Source: Gottfriedia sp049568075 (GTDB taxonomy: Bacteria > Bacillota > Bacilli > Bacillales > Bacillaceae_G). From it: a stretch of 64,000 bases of DNA. A program made the position numbers and the translations under genes. This document shows positions 33,908 to 42,444 of the stretch, piece by piece (positions within the stretch are counted from its first letter, which is position 1; the number at the start of each line of letters is the position of its first letter). The stretch lies in the NCBI GenBank assembly GCA_049568075.1, contig CP144911.1; one strand, 5' to 3'. The notes below the pieces were generated by a model. That model was given only the letters and a program-made list of their open reading frames with translations. It made no database searches and was not told the origin of the DNA.

Positions 33908-35041
33908 ATGCGAGCGGTTACTTATCAAGGGTATTATAATGTAAAAACAATTAAAGTAGATGACCCAAAAATACAGGATAAAGATGATGTCATTATTAAA
34001 ATTACTTCAACAGCAATTTGTGGATCTGACCTACATCTTTATCAAGGCAATTTTCCAATAAAAGAAGGCTATATTATTGGACATGAGCCAATGGGAATAG
34101 TCGAAGAAATTGGCCCGGGTGTTACTAATCTAAAAAAAGGGGACCGAGTTGTTATTCCATTTACTGTAGCATGTGGAACTTGTCCATATTGTAATCATGG
34201 AATGCAAAGCCAGTGTGATAATTCAAATCCACATTATGATTCGGGTGGATATTTAGGTTATACGGCAAAGTTTGGAGATTATCCAGGTGGACAAGCAGAG
34301 TATTTAAGGGTACCGTTTGGCAACTATACTCCGTTTAAAATACCAGAAAGTTGTGAGTTAGACGATGATCATTTACTTTTTATGTCAGATGTATTACCAA
34401 CTGCATTTTGGAGTGTTGAAAATGCAGGGGTCAAAGAACGAGATACAGTCGTTGTATTAGGATGCGGTCCAATTGGACTAATGGCTCAGGAGTTTGCTTG
34501 GAAAAAAGGTGCAAAAAGAGTTATTGCTGTAGACTATATCGATTACCGATTAGAGCATTCAAAAAAGATGAATAAAACTGAAGCCTATGATTTTTCGAAA
34601 GATCCAGATATGGGTGAAACCTTAAAAGAGATAACAAAAGGTGGAGCGGATGTTGTAATTGATTGTGTTGGTATGGATGGGAAGAAATCACCGTTGGAAT
34701 TTATTGAACAGAAAATGAAATTACAAGGTGGAACACTAGGACCAATTCAAATTGCCACAAAGGCTGTTAAAAAATGTGGAACTGTTCAAATCACAGGAGT
34801 CTACGGTGGGAACTATAATGCGTTTCCTTTAGGTGCATTTTTCAGTAGAAATATAAATATAAAAATGGGGCAAGCTCCGGCAAGACATTATATGCCATAC
34901 TTATATGAACAAATTACAAGTGGAAATATTGATCCGACGAAAATTATTACTCATAAATTATCTTTAGATGAAGCAGATCATGCTTATCATATTTTTAATA
35001 ATAAAGAAGATAATTGTATTAAAGTGGTTTTACAGCCATAA
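33908..35041 (+). CDS. Zinc-dependent alcohol dehydrogenase (formaldehyde dehydrogenase-like)
   Basis: A 377-residue medium-chain dehydrogenase/reductase. Catalytic zinc ligands appear in CGSDLH (about residue 38) and GHEPMG, structural-zinc cysteines in VACGTCPYCNHGMQSQC, and the NAD-binding VVLGCGPIGLMA glycine motif lies at about 180-192. The closest group is the glutathione-independent formaldehyde / S-hydroxymethyl-type FdhA-like ADHs common in Bacillus. The substrate remains open. AGGAGG lies immediately upstream. A perfect palindromic terminator follows. Confidence 0.88.
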   Translation: MRAVTYQGYYNVKTIKVDDPKIQDKDDVIIKITSTAICGSDLHLYQGNFPIKEGYIIGHEPMGIVEEIGPGVTNLKKGDRVVIPFTVACGTCPYCNHGMQSQCDNSNPHYDSGGYLGYTAKFGDYPGGQAEYLRVPFGNYTPFKIPESCELDDDHLLFMSDVLPTAFWSVENAGVKERDTVVVLGCGPIGLMAQEFAWKKGAKRVIAVDYIDYRLEHSKKMNKTEAYDFSKDPDMGETLKEITKGGADVVIDCVGMDGKKSPLEFIEQKMKLQGGTLGPIQIATKAVKKCGTVQITGVYGGNYNAFPLGAFFSRNINIKMGQAPARHYMPYLYEQITSGNIDPTKIITHKLSLDEADHAYHIFNNKEDNCIKVVLQP

Positions 35042-35044
35042 ATA

Positions 35045-35070
35045 AAAGGAGTTCAAATTTGAACTCCTTT
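35045..35070. terminator. Palindromic terminator between convergent genes
   Basis: AAAGGAGTTCAAA and TTTGAACTCCTTT are perfect 13-bp arms with no loop in the DNA; it can serve both the dehydrogenase and the transporter. Confidence 0.8.
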
Positions 35071-35078
35071 AGATTTAT

Positions 35079-36374
35079 CTAGAGAGATATTTTATTTTGC
35101 TTATAATCTAATTGTTTTGAATGTGCCATTTTATAGGCCATCACGCCAAAGAATACTCCCGCCAATCCTCTGAATATCGTTGAAATAATCATGGCAATAT
35201 TCATACTGAATGATTCAAGTAAAAAAACACCAAATTGTGGAGCGATGAAGGCAACGATTGAAAGTAAGAAATTATAATTGGCAATATAGGAAGTGCGATG
35301 TTCTTCTTCTGTAGCTTCTAGTAAGCTATTAAAAAGTATTAAAACTGTACCAGATACAAAAAATCCTGATGTAAAGTTTACGATAAATAGGTATACATAA
35401 TTTGTTGATAAAATATTTAAAATAGGTGCAGATGCCATTCCGATTGAAATCCAAATTAATAATTGAGTATTACTATAACGATTCGCCATCTTTGCCCACC
35501 AACGAAAGCTAACAATTTGTGAAAGTTGATTGCTTACAGTAAATAAACTAATCCAGAAAGCAGTTGCATGAGCAAATCTTATTTGATAGATTGAAAATAA
35601 AGACCATGCCATTTGCCATGCGAAGTTAAAAAATAGAGCACAAACTAAAAATGAGATATAGGGTTTATACTGAAAAAGATGTTTTGAAAAAGGAGAATAA
35701 TGATTTGAAATTTCAATTTTTTGCTTCTCCTCTTTATGTTTCAATATATAAAAGAACTCAATCATTCCGAATATAAACGCGAATAAAAAAAGTAATTGAT
35801 ATGGAAGGGCACTTTTTGGGCTAATGGATTTCATACATATTCCTGCTACAAGCGTTACAATCATACCTGTAAAGGTTAGTATTCTATTTCGATTGCCAAA
35901 AAATGTGTTTCGACGATCTGCTGGAATTAAATCACCAATAAATGCTTGCCAGCTTAAATTCAGAAATGTACCTGGAAAATTCATTAATGCAATTAAAATA
36001 ACAAAAAGCCATGCGATATGCTCTGATTTAACAAATGGAAGAAAAACCATTATTAATAGAAAAAAACGTGTAAAGAAAATGGAGTAGGCAGTGAATTTTC
36101 TTTTTTCTTCTAGCTTATTAACCATAAAAGCAGCTGGGAGCATCGCGGCCATTCCGACGATTGAAGGTAAGGAAGAAATTAAACCAACTTGATAATTGGT
36201 AGCACCTAAAATTGTAATAGCAAACAATATAAAATAGTTATTTGATAAACTGATTGCGATTGTAGATGCAGCTCCATTTTTAATGCTCTGGGATTCATTG
36301 TGTAGCACATCTTGTTTACTGTAAATCAACTTACGTTCCTTCTTCCTTTTTATTAATTTCCTAATTTTAAACAA
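35079..36374 (-). CDS. Major facilitator superfamily transporter
   Basis: A 431-residue membrane protein with about twelve helices. After a basic N-terminus, SIKNGAASTIAISLSNNYFI leads into helix 1, GLISSLPSIVGMAAMLPAAF into helix 2, and NFPGTFLNLSWQAFIGDLIP plus RNTFFGNRNRI form the cytoplasmic loop region. The sequence belongs to the MFS group often annotated as putative sugar or drug transporters in Firmicutes; the substrate is not evident. It is a single gene transcribed against the dehydrogenase. Confidence 0.75.
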   Translation of the reverse strand: MFKIRKLIKRKKERKLIYSKQDVLHNESQSIKNGAASTIAISLSNNYFILFAITILGATNYQVGLISSLPSIVGMAAMLPAAFMVNKLEEKRKFTAYSIFFTRFFLLIMVFLPFVKSEHIAWLFVILIALMNFPGTFLNLSWQAFIGDLIPADRRNTFFGNRNRILTFTGMIVTLVAGICMKSISPKSALPYQLLFLFAFIFGMIEFFYILKHKEEKQKIEISNHYSPFSKHLFQYKPYISFLVCALFFNFAWQMAWSLFSIYQIRFAHATAFWISLFTVSNQLSQIVSFRWWAKMANRYSNTQLLIWISIGMASAPILNILSTNYVYLFIVNFTSGFFVSGTVLILFNSLLEATEEEHRTSYIANYNFLLSIVAFIAPQFGVFLLESFSMNIAMIISTIFRGLAGVFFGVMAYKMAHSKQLDYKQNKISL

Positions 36375-36662
36375 AATTCAAAATAGAATATTTGATTTTA
36401 AATTTTTAAATAATTCATTAGAACAATAGCATATTTATTCATTGAATTCTATGTTTTAGAACTAAGTTTTATTGTAAAATAATGGCTTTAATTTGAACGA
36501 AAATTTCCAAAAATTAGCTATTAATTTCAGAGTTTTAAAATTGCATTTTATAATAATTTTTAATAAACTAGAATAATCTGTCTGATGTACTAAGATTAAT
36601 ATTTAAAACATATTAAATATTGGAAAGAACATTTTTTAATAGTTAAGCCATACTAATATTAG

Positions 36663-36708
36663 AATTGACGTAAAAATAATCCCAATTATTTCATCGTCAA
36701 TTTTTTAT
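36663..36708 (+). terminator. Orphan terminator in the intergenic region
   Basis: AATTGACG/CGTCAATT with an inner AAATAAT/ATTATTT helix is followed by six T residues. No gene ends upstream on this strand, so it may terminate a small RNA in 36400-36660 or be the first part of the leader of the next gene. Confidence 0.6.
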
Positions 36709-36718
36709 TTCACTATGA

Positions 36719-36795
36719 TGATCAGTACGCAAGCGTAGTAGGCAATTGCACTACGTCTGACTTCGCCTAAAAGGCTGGTCAATCGAAGTTTTCTT
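36719..36795 (+). promoter_or_regulatory. GC-richer structured leader of a small unknown gene
   Basis: In an AT-rich gap, this segment contains CGTAGT...ACTACG (36734-36755) with GCAATTGC inside, and ACTTCG...CGAAGT (36760-36789) enclosing GCC...GGC. Two or three neighbouring helices 50 bases before a start codon suggest a cis-acting RNA element. I could not match it to a riboswitch class. Confidence 0.4.
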
Positions 36796-36837
36796 TATTT
36801 TACATAATTAAGAATATACGGCAAGGAGTAGAGACAT

Positions 36838-37212
36838 ATGTTTTCACCAGTTTACAAAGTAAATGATGATGGAGAAATTTACTTAAGTACAAAAGGTTTT
36901 TCAGTAACCTACGACCAATTTAAAGAGGATGAACAAGGAAACGCATATGTAATCGTAAAAAGCGATGAAGAACCTCTAATCAGAGTAAAACTACTTCTAC
37001 ATAATATTGGTAATGCAAAAACACCAGAATTAGAAGTGAAAAACAAATCTGGATTAGGTCAGGTGGAAATAAGATTACTTCGTGTAAAAATTAAAAAATT
37101 CAAAAATGGATGGGGTGCAAAAATTCCTTTATCCAATGGAGAAGTGACGATTAAAGGTGATATACCTAAACACGTCAAAATCCAAGTAGTTCGAAAAGTT
37201 AAATTATCGTAA
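36838..37212 (+). CDS. Small soluble protein of unknown function
   Basis: A 124-residue, lysine-rich protein with alternating strand-like segments and no signal peptide or membrane helix. Notable stretches are YLSTKGFSVTYDQFKEDEQ and, at the end, IPKHVKIQVVRKVKLS. I do not recognise a family. The start is well supported by AAGGAG 12 bases upstream. The gene stands alone behind the structured leader at 36719-36795. Confidence 0.55.
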   Translation: MFSPVYKVNDDGEIYLSTKGFSVTYDQFKEDEQGNAYVIVKSDEEPLIRVKLLLHNIGNAKTPELEVKNKSGLGQVEIRLLRVKIKKFKNGWGAKIPLSNGEVTIKGDIPKHVKIQVVRKVKLS

Positions 37213-37614
37213 ATTTTTATTTAATAATAACTAATTAGAGTTCCACTATTTTTTGTCCTTTTTATGCTTATCTATTAATAATTTTAAAAACTAATTTATC
37301 GACTTATATTAATAAAACAGGGAGTCTGCTCCTACTAAATAGCCCTAGTTCTATATAAGAACTTGGGTTTTCTTTTAATCATCTTGAATAGTTATATATA
37401 ATTTTGTACAACAAAGTTTCTATTTAAGAAAACTGAATCATCAACTAAAATTGTTCAGAATGTAGTATATAAAAAAGGATTTTTTGAAGCTTCAAAGAAT
37501 ATGTAATGATTAAAATATAAAAATAACATATTCTAATAGACTTTATTAATGATAATATTTTAAAAAATGAGTAGTAAGATAGAATCCTCCGAATTGAATA
37601 AAGATGAATATTAA
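37213..37614. other. Intergenic region with one terminator-like hairpin
   Basis: CCCTAGTTCT and AGAACTTGGG (37343-37367) pair with one mismatch and are followed by TTTTCTTTT, which fits a distal terminator for the small upstream gene. A shorter GGAG/CTCC stem lies just before it. The rest is AT-rich, and I see no gene or further signal in it. Confidence 0.5.
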
Positions 37615-38532
37615 ATGAATATAACTAAACTGTTTTTTAAGGATGTGAAAGAAATTAATATTGAAAATATAGAAGCGTTTATCCATGTAATTCACTATGG
37701 TAGCTTTAACAAAGCTGCAGAATCACTTTTTCTATCACAACCAACTGTTACAGCTAGAATTCAATCGTTAGAAAGAGAATTAAATTGTCAGCTTTTTCAC
37801 CGTTCCGGTAAACAAGTTAATATTACAGAAGAGGGTAAACGCTTCTTACCGTATGCTCAACAATTAGTTCATATATACGAAAAAGGGAAGATGCACATTA
37901 ATCAAAAAAAATCACACAATAATGAATTGAAAATTGGCTGTACTGTTTCGGTTTCAAATTATGTTATTTCAGAAATTTTGCCAAAACTTTCGGTAAGTAG
38001 TGAAGATTTACATTATAAAGTTATTACAGGTAAGAGTGATGAATTAATGGATAAAGTGTTAAATAATGAAATTGATATAGGTTTTGTTCGGAAAACTAGT
38101 CACCCTAGCTTTCAATCAATTAAATTATTTGAAGATCCAATTACACTTTATGTTTATAAAGATCATCCATTTATTTCAAAAAAATCAATCACAATTCAAG
38201 ATATCGCTCAGGAAAATCTTATTTTCTTTGAATGCGGTTCATTAGATTGGCTGAGAATTCATCGATTATTTGAAAATCTAGAGGCTCCTCCAAATATTAG
38301 GATTCATACTGATAGTTCGGAGATGGCAAAAAAACTTATAATAGAACAATTTGGAATTGCTTTCTTGCCTAGTATCAGTGTCAAAAAAGAAGTTAAAGAA
38401 GGAATACTATTTCCAATACATATTGAAGAAACAAAGGGAATTTTTCTTCAAACAAATATTTTCTGCAATCGTGGAGAGTATACAGATTTAATGAATGAAA
38501 TAGTTGATTTAAGCAAAGAGTTGGTGAAATAG
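37615..38532 (+). CDS. LysR-family transcriptional regulator (AscR/YtlI-like)
   Basis: A 305-residue LysR regulator: the winged HTH at about 18-76 (GSFNKAAESLFLSQPTVTAR is the core) and a periplasmic-binding-protein-like sensor domain (about 105-300). The start is uncertain, as the ribosome binding site before ATG 37615 is weak and the true N-terminus may lie nearer INIENIEAF. It precedes, in the same orientation, an operon like the B. subtilis ytm/tcy-cmo set that the LysR protein AscR (YtlI) activates, so it is the probable regulator here. Confidence 0.8.
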   Translation: MNITKLFFKDVKEINIENIEAFIHVIHYGSFNKAAESLFLSQPTVTARIQSLERELNCQLFHRSGKQVNITEEGKRFLPYAQQLVHIYEKGKMHINQKKSHNNELKIGCTVSVSNYVISEILPKLSVSSEDLHYKVITGKSDELMDKVLNNEIDIGFVRKTSHPSFQSIKLFEDPITLYVYKDHPFISKKSITIQDIAQENLIFFECGSLDWLRIHRLFENLEAPPNIRIHTDSSEMAKKLIIEQFGIAFLPSISVKKEVKEGILFPIHIEETKGIFLQTNIFCNRGEYTDLMNEIVDLSKELVK

Positions 38533-38548
38533 CCAACTCTTTTTTTTT
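38515..38548 (+). terminator. Terminator of the LysR gene
   Basis: AAAGAGTTGG at the very end of the coding region pairs with CCAACTCTTT after the stop and is followed by a run of T. Confidence 0.85.
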
Positions 38549-38676
38549 ATAAGGAAATAACAATTGGGGGCATCTACATTTGACAATCAACTAGATCGTA
38601 CTGAAAGGATCAATAAAATTAATGAGCTAATTCAAATATTTAATTAAACGATAGAAAACTTCTATTGGAAATTACG

Positions 38677-38748
38677 TTGACTAAATATTCTGTCAGTGAT
38701 AAAGTTTATAACAATTAATTCCTAGTTAACCAATAAGAAATATTGGTT
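38677..38748 (+). promoter_or_regulatory. Putative promoter and palindrome of the sulfur-salvage operon
   Basis: TTGACT (38677-38682), a 17-base spacer and TAAAGT (38700-38705) form a plausible sigma-A promoter. Downstream, AACCAATA and TATTGGTT (38728-38748) are perfect 8-bp arms with a five-base spacer, a candidate operator or leader hairpin. Confidence 0.5.
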
Positions 38749-38771
38749 TTATGAGATGAGGAGGGAAATCA

Positions 38772-39317
38772 TTGAAGGAAATCGTCATTATTTCAGCTAG
38801 TTCGTCACCAAACTCAAGATTGAATGGCATACTCCAATTTGTAAAAGAAAAATGGACCAAAGAAGGTGTTAAAGTATGCCAAGTAAATATTGGGGATTTA
38901 CAAGCGGAAGCTTTAATTAAGAGCGATTTTAATAATGAAGAAATTAAAGAAGCCCTTAATAAAATTGAGAATTCGATCGGGATTGTTATTGCTGGACCTG
39001 TCTATAAGGCCTCATATTCAGGTTTATTAAAAATATTTTTAGACTTAATTCCCCAGAATGGTTTGAAAAATAAAGTTGTGCTTCCTATCTTCATCGGTGG
39101 TACAATTGCCCATTTACTTAGTTTAGATTATGCATTAAAACCAGTCCTCTCTGTTCTTGGGGGAAATCATTTTGTTTCTAGTGTTTATGCAATTGATGAT
39201 TGGGTAATAAGAGATTATCAAAATCATTTTTTATTATCTAATGAATTAACAGAAAGACTAAATAAAGCAACTGAAGAATTATCAGAAGAATTAATTTGGC
39301 TAGCAGTAAGACCCTAA
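38772..39317 (+). CDS. NAD(P)H-dependent FMN reductase (SsuE-like)
   Basis: A 181-residue flavodoxin-fold reductase; IISASSSPNSRLNGIL at the N-terminus is the FMN-phosphate loop, and IVIAGPVYKASYSGLLKIFLD is typical of NADPH-dependent FMN reductases of the SsuE/MsuE group. It would supply reduced FMN to the two luciferase-like monooxygenases encoded later in the same operon. The start is TTG at 38772, seven bases after GGAGGG, which no ATG nearby rivals. It is the first gene of a ten-gene operon. Confidence 0.87.
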   Translation: MKEIVIISASSSPNSRLNGILQFVKEKWTKEGVKVCQVNIGDLQAEALIKSDFNNEEIKEALNKIENSIGIVIAGPVYKASYSGLLKIFLDLIPQNGLKNKVVLPIFIGGTIAHLLSLDYALKPVLSVLGGNHFVSSVYAIDDWVIRDYQNHFLLSNELTERLNKATEELSEELIWLAVRP

Positions 39318-39345
39318 AAAAATTATCAGAAATGAGGAATTGAGA

Positions 39346-40161
39346 ATGAAAAAGTTTGTGATTACACTTGTATCCTTGGCAGTCGTTGTTTTAATCATTA
39401 CATTTGCTTTAAAAAATAAAGATAAAGAGGCAGCAACAGCTACTGGTTCAAAAGTTCAAAGAATTGTTGTAGGTACTGGTACACAATTTCCAAATGTGTG
39501 CTTTATCGATAAAAATGGAAATCTAACTGGTTTTGATGTTGAACTTGTAAAAGAAGTTGATAAAAGATTACCAGAATACAAGTTTGATTTAAAAACATAT
39601 GAATTTTCAAGCTTATTGTTAAGTCTAGAAACTAAGAAAATAGATTTTGTTGCACACGAAATTGAAAAAAATCCAGAGAGGGAAGAGAAGTATTTATTTA
39701 ACAAAGAAGCTTATGCGCATTGGAAAAATAAAATCGTTGTTGCAAAAGGTAATAATTCAATTCAATCAATTGATGACTTAAAAGGCAAAAAGGTATTAAC
39801 AACAGCTACAAGTGCAGAAGCACAAATTCTTGAAAATTATAATAAAGAGCATAATAACGCAATTAAAATTGTTTATCAAAATGGTGGAGCAAATGACACT
39901 GTACAACAAATTACGTCAGGGCGTGTAGATGCTACAGTCTCTGCAGATTTTACCTTATCTTTGATTGATCCAAAAGGCGAATTGAAAGCAGTAGGGCCAG
40001 CTTTAACCGAGGCTGATGTAATATTTGCCTTTAGAAAAAATGATACAAAAGATCAAAAATTAGCAGATGCAATTGACGAAGCACTATTAAAAATAAAAGC
40101 TGACGGAACACTTGCTAACTTAAGCAAAAAGTGGTTAGGTGCTGATTTTACAGAAAATTAA
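39346..40161 (+). CDS. Amino-acid (cystine-type) ABC transporter substrate-binding protein
   Basis: About 271 residues, family 3 extracellular solute-binding protein. An N-terminal hydrophobic segment (about 4-24) without a lipobox cysteine suggests a signal anchor. The mature part starts near IVVGTGTQFPNVCF and has DLKGKKVLTTATSAEAQILE, characteristic of TcyJ/TcyK-like binding proteins of the cystine and S-modified cysteine uptake system. I chose ATG at 39346, eight bases after GAGG, over the TTG six bases earlier. B. subtilis has two such proteins in the equivalent cluster; here there is one. Confidence 0.85.
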   Translation: MKKFVITLVSLAVVVLIITFALKNKDKEAATATGSKVQRIVVGTGTQFPNVCFIDKNGNLTGFDVELVKEVDKRLPEYKFDLKTYEFSSLLLSLETKKIDFVAHEIEKNPEREEKYLFNKEAYAHWKNKIVVAKGNNSIQSIDDLKGKKVLTTATSAEAQILENYNKEHNNAIKIVYQNGGANDTVQQITSGRVDATVSADFTLSLIDPKGELKAVGPALTEADVIFAFRKNDTKDQKLADAIDEALLKIKADGTLANLSKKWLGADFTEN

Positions 40162-40187
40162 AGCTAAAACCAAAAGGGTGAGAATGA

Positions 40188-40970
40188 ATGGGTGCTGATT
40201 TTAAAGCTGGATTGATCTTTGAATATTTTATTAAATTACTACCTTTTATAAAGATTTCGTTAATCATTGTAGGGAGTTCTATTTTAGTAGGGTTGGGTGT
40301 TGGTCTACTTGTAGCCTTACCTAGAATGTATAAGGTACCAATTTTTCAAAGAATCTCGCAAATATATGTTTCATTTTTTAGGGGAACTCCTATTTTAATT
40401 CAATTATTTTTAATTTATTATGGCGTACCTGAGCTATTAAAACTAGTAGAAGTAGATGTTAGTAGAATTGATGTTTTATATTTTGTCATTTTAACATACG
40501 GATTACACAGTGCAGCTTTTATTTCAGAAGGTATTCGTGCATCAGTTAGTGCTGTAGATAGAGGGCAAATTGAAGCGGCCTATTCTGTTGGAATGGACGG
40601 ATATCAGGCTTTTAAGAGAATCATAGCACCACAAGCATTCGCAATATGGATCCCTATTTTAGGAAACTTATTAATAGGAACACTAAAAGATACATCATTA
40701 GCATTTACTCTTGGGGTAATGGAGTTAACAGGGCAATCACAAACATTAGGTTTACTAAATCGTCATTTTATTGAATCCTATCTTGCCCTTGCTCTCGTTT
40801 ATTTTATTTTAAGTGTCTTTCTTGAAAAAGGATTTATCTTATTAGAAAACCGATTTGGAAAATATGAAAGAACAAGTGTTGAAAAGAAAGAAAAAACTTT
40901 TAAAATCCGTAACTTATTTGGAAAAATGAATCGTGATGTTGTTGTTGTGAAAGAAGGTACGAGATTATGA
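40188..40970 (+). CDS. tcyL: Amino-acid ABC transporter permease (TcyL-like)
   Basis: A 260-residue permease with about five helices and the HisMQ-type EAA loop (IEAAYSVGMDGYQAFKRIIAPQAF). It is the first of two permeases that form the membrane channel of a polar amino-acid importer, here probably for cystine or S-modified cysteine. GGGTGAG lies before the ATG, and its stop overlaps the next permease's start by four bases. The assignment to the TcyL position rests on gene order and family. Confidence 0.82.
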   Translation: MGADFKAGLIFEYFIKLLPFIKISLIIVGSSILVGLGVGLLVALPRMYKVPIFQRISQIYVSFFRGTPILIQLFLIYYGVPELLKLVEVDVSRIDVLYFVILTYGLHSAAFISEGIRASVSAVDRGQIEAAYSVGMDGYQAFKRIIAPQAFAIWIPILGNLLIGTLKDTSLAFTLGVMELTGQSQTLGLLNRHFIESYLALALVYFILSVFLEKGFILLENRFGKYERTSVEKKEKTFKIRNLFGKMNRDVVVVKEGTRL

Positions 40971-41677
40971 AACTAGATTTCTCATTTATTTGGGAGGCAT
41001 TTATACAAATACTACCTGCAATTCCAACTACACTTTTCATAACTTTTTTGTCAGTCCTTATTGGATTTGTAATAGGAACTTTTACGGCTATTGTTCGTAT
41101 TTATAAGGTTCCAATATTGAGTCAGGCAGCATCTAGTTACGTTACGATTATTCGAGGAACGCCGATGATTACACACTTGTTAATTATTTATTATTCAATT
41201 TCAATGCTATTAGATTCACTTGCTAAACATTATCATTTATCTTTTAATTCATCATCAATTCCTATGACGGCTTTTGCAATTATTTCCTTTTCTATTACAG
41301 CAGGTGCGTATTTATCTGAAGTGGTTAGAGCTGGAATTACAAATATCGATCGAGGACAAATTGAAGCAGCTTATTCAGTTGGTATGACAACAACACAAGC
41401 ACTAAGAAGAATTGTATTTCCACAAGCCTTCGCTGTAAGTTTACCAAATTTATCAAATACATTTATTGGAATGCTGCATGGATCAACTTTGGCATTTATT
41501 GTTTCTGTTGTAGATATAAACGCAAAGGCACAAATTGTTGCTTCTACAAATTGGAAGTTTTTTGAGGCATATATTGCAGCCGCACTAATTTTCTGGGGAA
41601 TTACATTAGTTATTGAAAGAATGACAAGTTTATTAGAGAAGAGATTTAGCGTCTTTAGTCGAGGGGGAGTGAAATGA
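40967..41677 (+). CDS. tcyM: Amino-acid ABC transporter permease (TcyM-like)
   Basis: A 236-residue second permease of the same importer, again with a HisMQ EAA loop (IEAAYSVGMTTTQALRRIVFPQAF). The strong match of that loop to the one in the preceding gene shows the two arose by duplication and act as a heterodimer. Four-base ATGA overlaps at both ends give tight translational coupling to the flanking permease and ATPase genes. Confidence 0.82.
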   Translation: MKLDFSFIWEAFIQILPAIPTTLFITFLSVLIGFVIGTFTAIVRIYKVPILSQAASSYVTIIRGTPMITHLLIIYYSISMLLDSLAKHYHLSFNSSSIPMTAFAIISFSITAGAYLSEVVRAGITNIDRGQIEAAYSVGMTTTQALRRIVFPQAFAVSLPNLSNTFIGMLHGSTLAFIVSVVDINAKAQIVASTNWKFFEAYIAAALIFWGITLVIERMTSLLEKRFSVFSRGGVK

Positions 41678-42426
41678 TTACTTTAACGAATGTAACAAAG
41701 TCCTTTGGAAAAAATCATGTGTTAAAAGGTATAGATTTAACAGTTAATAAAGGAGAAGTCGTCGCAATTCTAGGTCCTAGTGGATCAGGAAAAACAACTT
41801 TACTTCGTTGTATAAATTATTTAGAGAAACCAAATAAAGGAAAAATTACAATAGACGATTTTAAAGTAGATTTTAGTCAAGCTTCAAAAACTGAAATTCT
41901 TTCATTGCGCCAGAAAACTGCTATGGTATTCCAACAATTTAATTTATTTAAAAATAAAACAGTAGTTGAAAATGTAATGGAAGGATTAATAGTAGCTAAA
42001 AAATGGTCTAAGGAAGCAGCATACAAAAAAAGCGCTGAATTACTTGAGAAAGTAGGCTTAGGAAACAAGTTAGATTCTTACCCTCTACAGTTATCCGGTG
42101 GTCAGCAACAAAGAGTAGGAATTGCTCGGGCCCTTGCTTTAAATCCAGAGGTCATTTTATTCGACGAACCAACCTCTGCTTTAGACCCTGAATTAGTAGG
42201 TGAAGTACTAGCGATTATACGAAAAATAGCAAAAGAAGGAATTACAATGATTATCGTCACACATGAAATGGCATTTGCTAGGGAAGTTGCTAATCATGTT
42301 GTGTTTATGGACGGCGGCATAATTGTTGAAGAAGGGAATCCCAAGGCTATCTTTCAATCACCTAAAGAAGAAAGAACAATTCAGTTTTTAAAACGATTTT
42401 CAGAGGAAGACATGTACTATATTTAA
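41674..42426 (+). CDS. tcyN: Amino-acid ABC transporter ATP-binding protein (TcyN-like)
   Basis: A 250-residue ABC ATPase with Walker A GPSGSGKTT (about 34-42), Q-loop FQQFNLFKNKT, signature LSGGQQQRVGIARALA, Walker B VILFDEPTSALDP and the H-loop histidine in IVTHEM. This is the standard energising subunit of polar amino-acid importers. It follows the two permeases with four-base coupling and completes the transport part of the operon. Confidence 0.92.
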   Translation: MITLTNVTKSFGKNHVLKGIDLTVNKGEVVAILGPSGSGKTTLLRCINYLEKPNKGKITIDDFKVDFSQASKTEILSLRQKTAMVFQQFNLFKNKTVVENVMEGLIVAKKWSKEAAYKKSAELLEKVGLGNKLDSYPLQLSGGQQQRVGIARALALNPEVILFDEPTSALDPELVGEVLAIIRKIAKEGITMIIVTHEMAFAREVANHVVFMDGGIIVEEGNPKAIFQSPKEERTIQFLKRFSEEDMYYI

Positions 42427-42444
42427 AAAAATGGAGGAAAGAAT

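Noticed and set aside
38719..38727. CymR binding site in the thiol-salvage promoter
   Set aside because: An AATTCC half is present, but the rest of the consensus as I know it is not matched.
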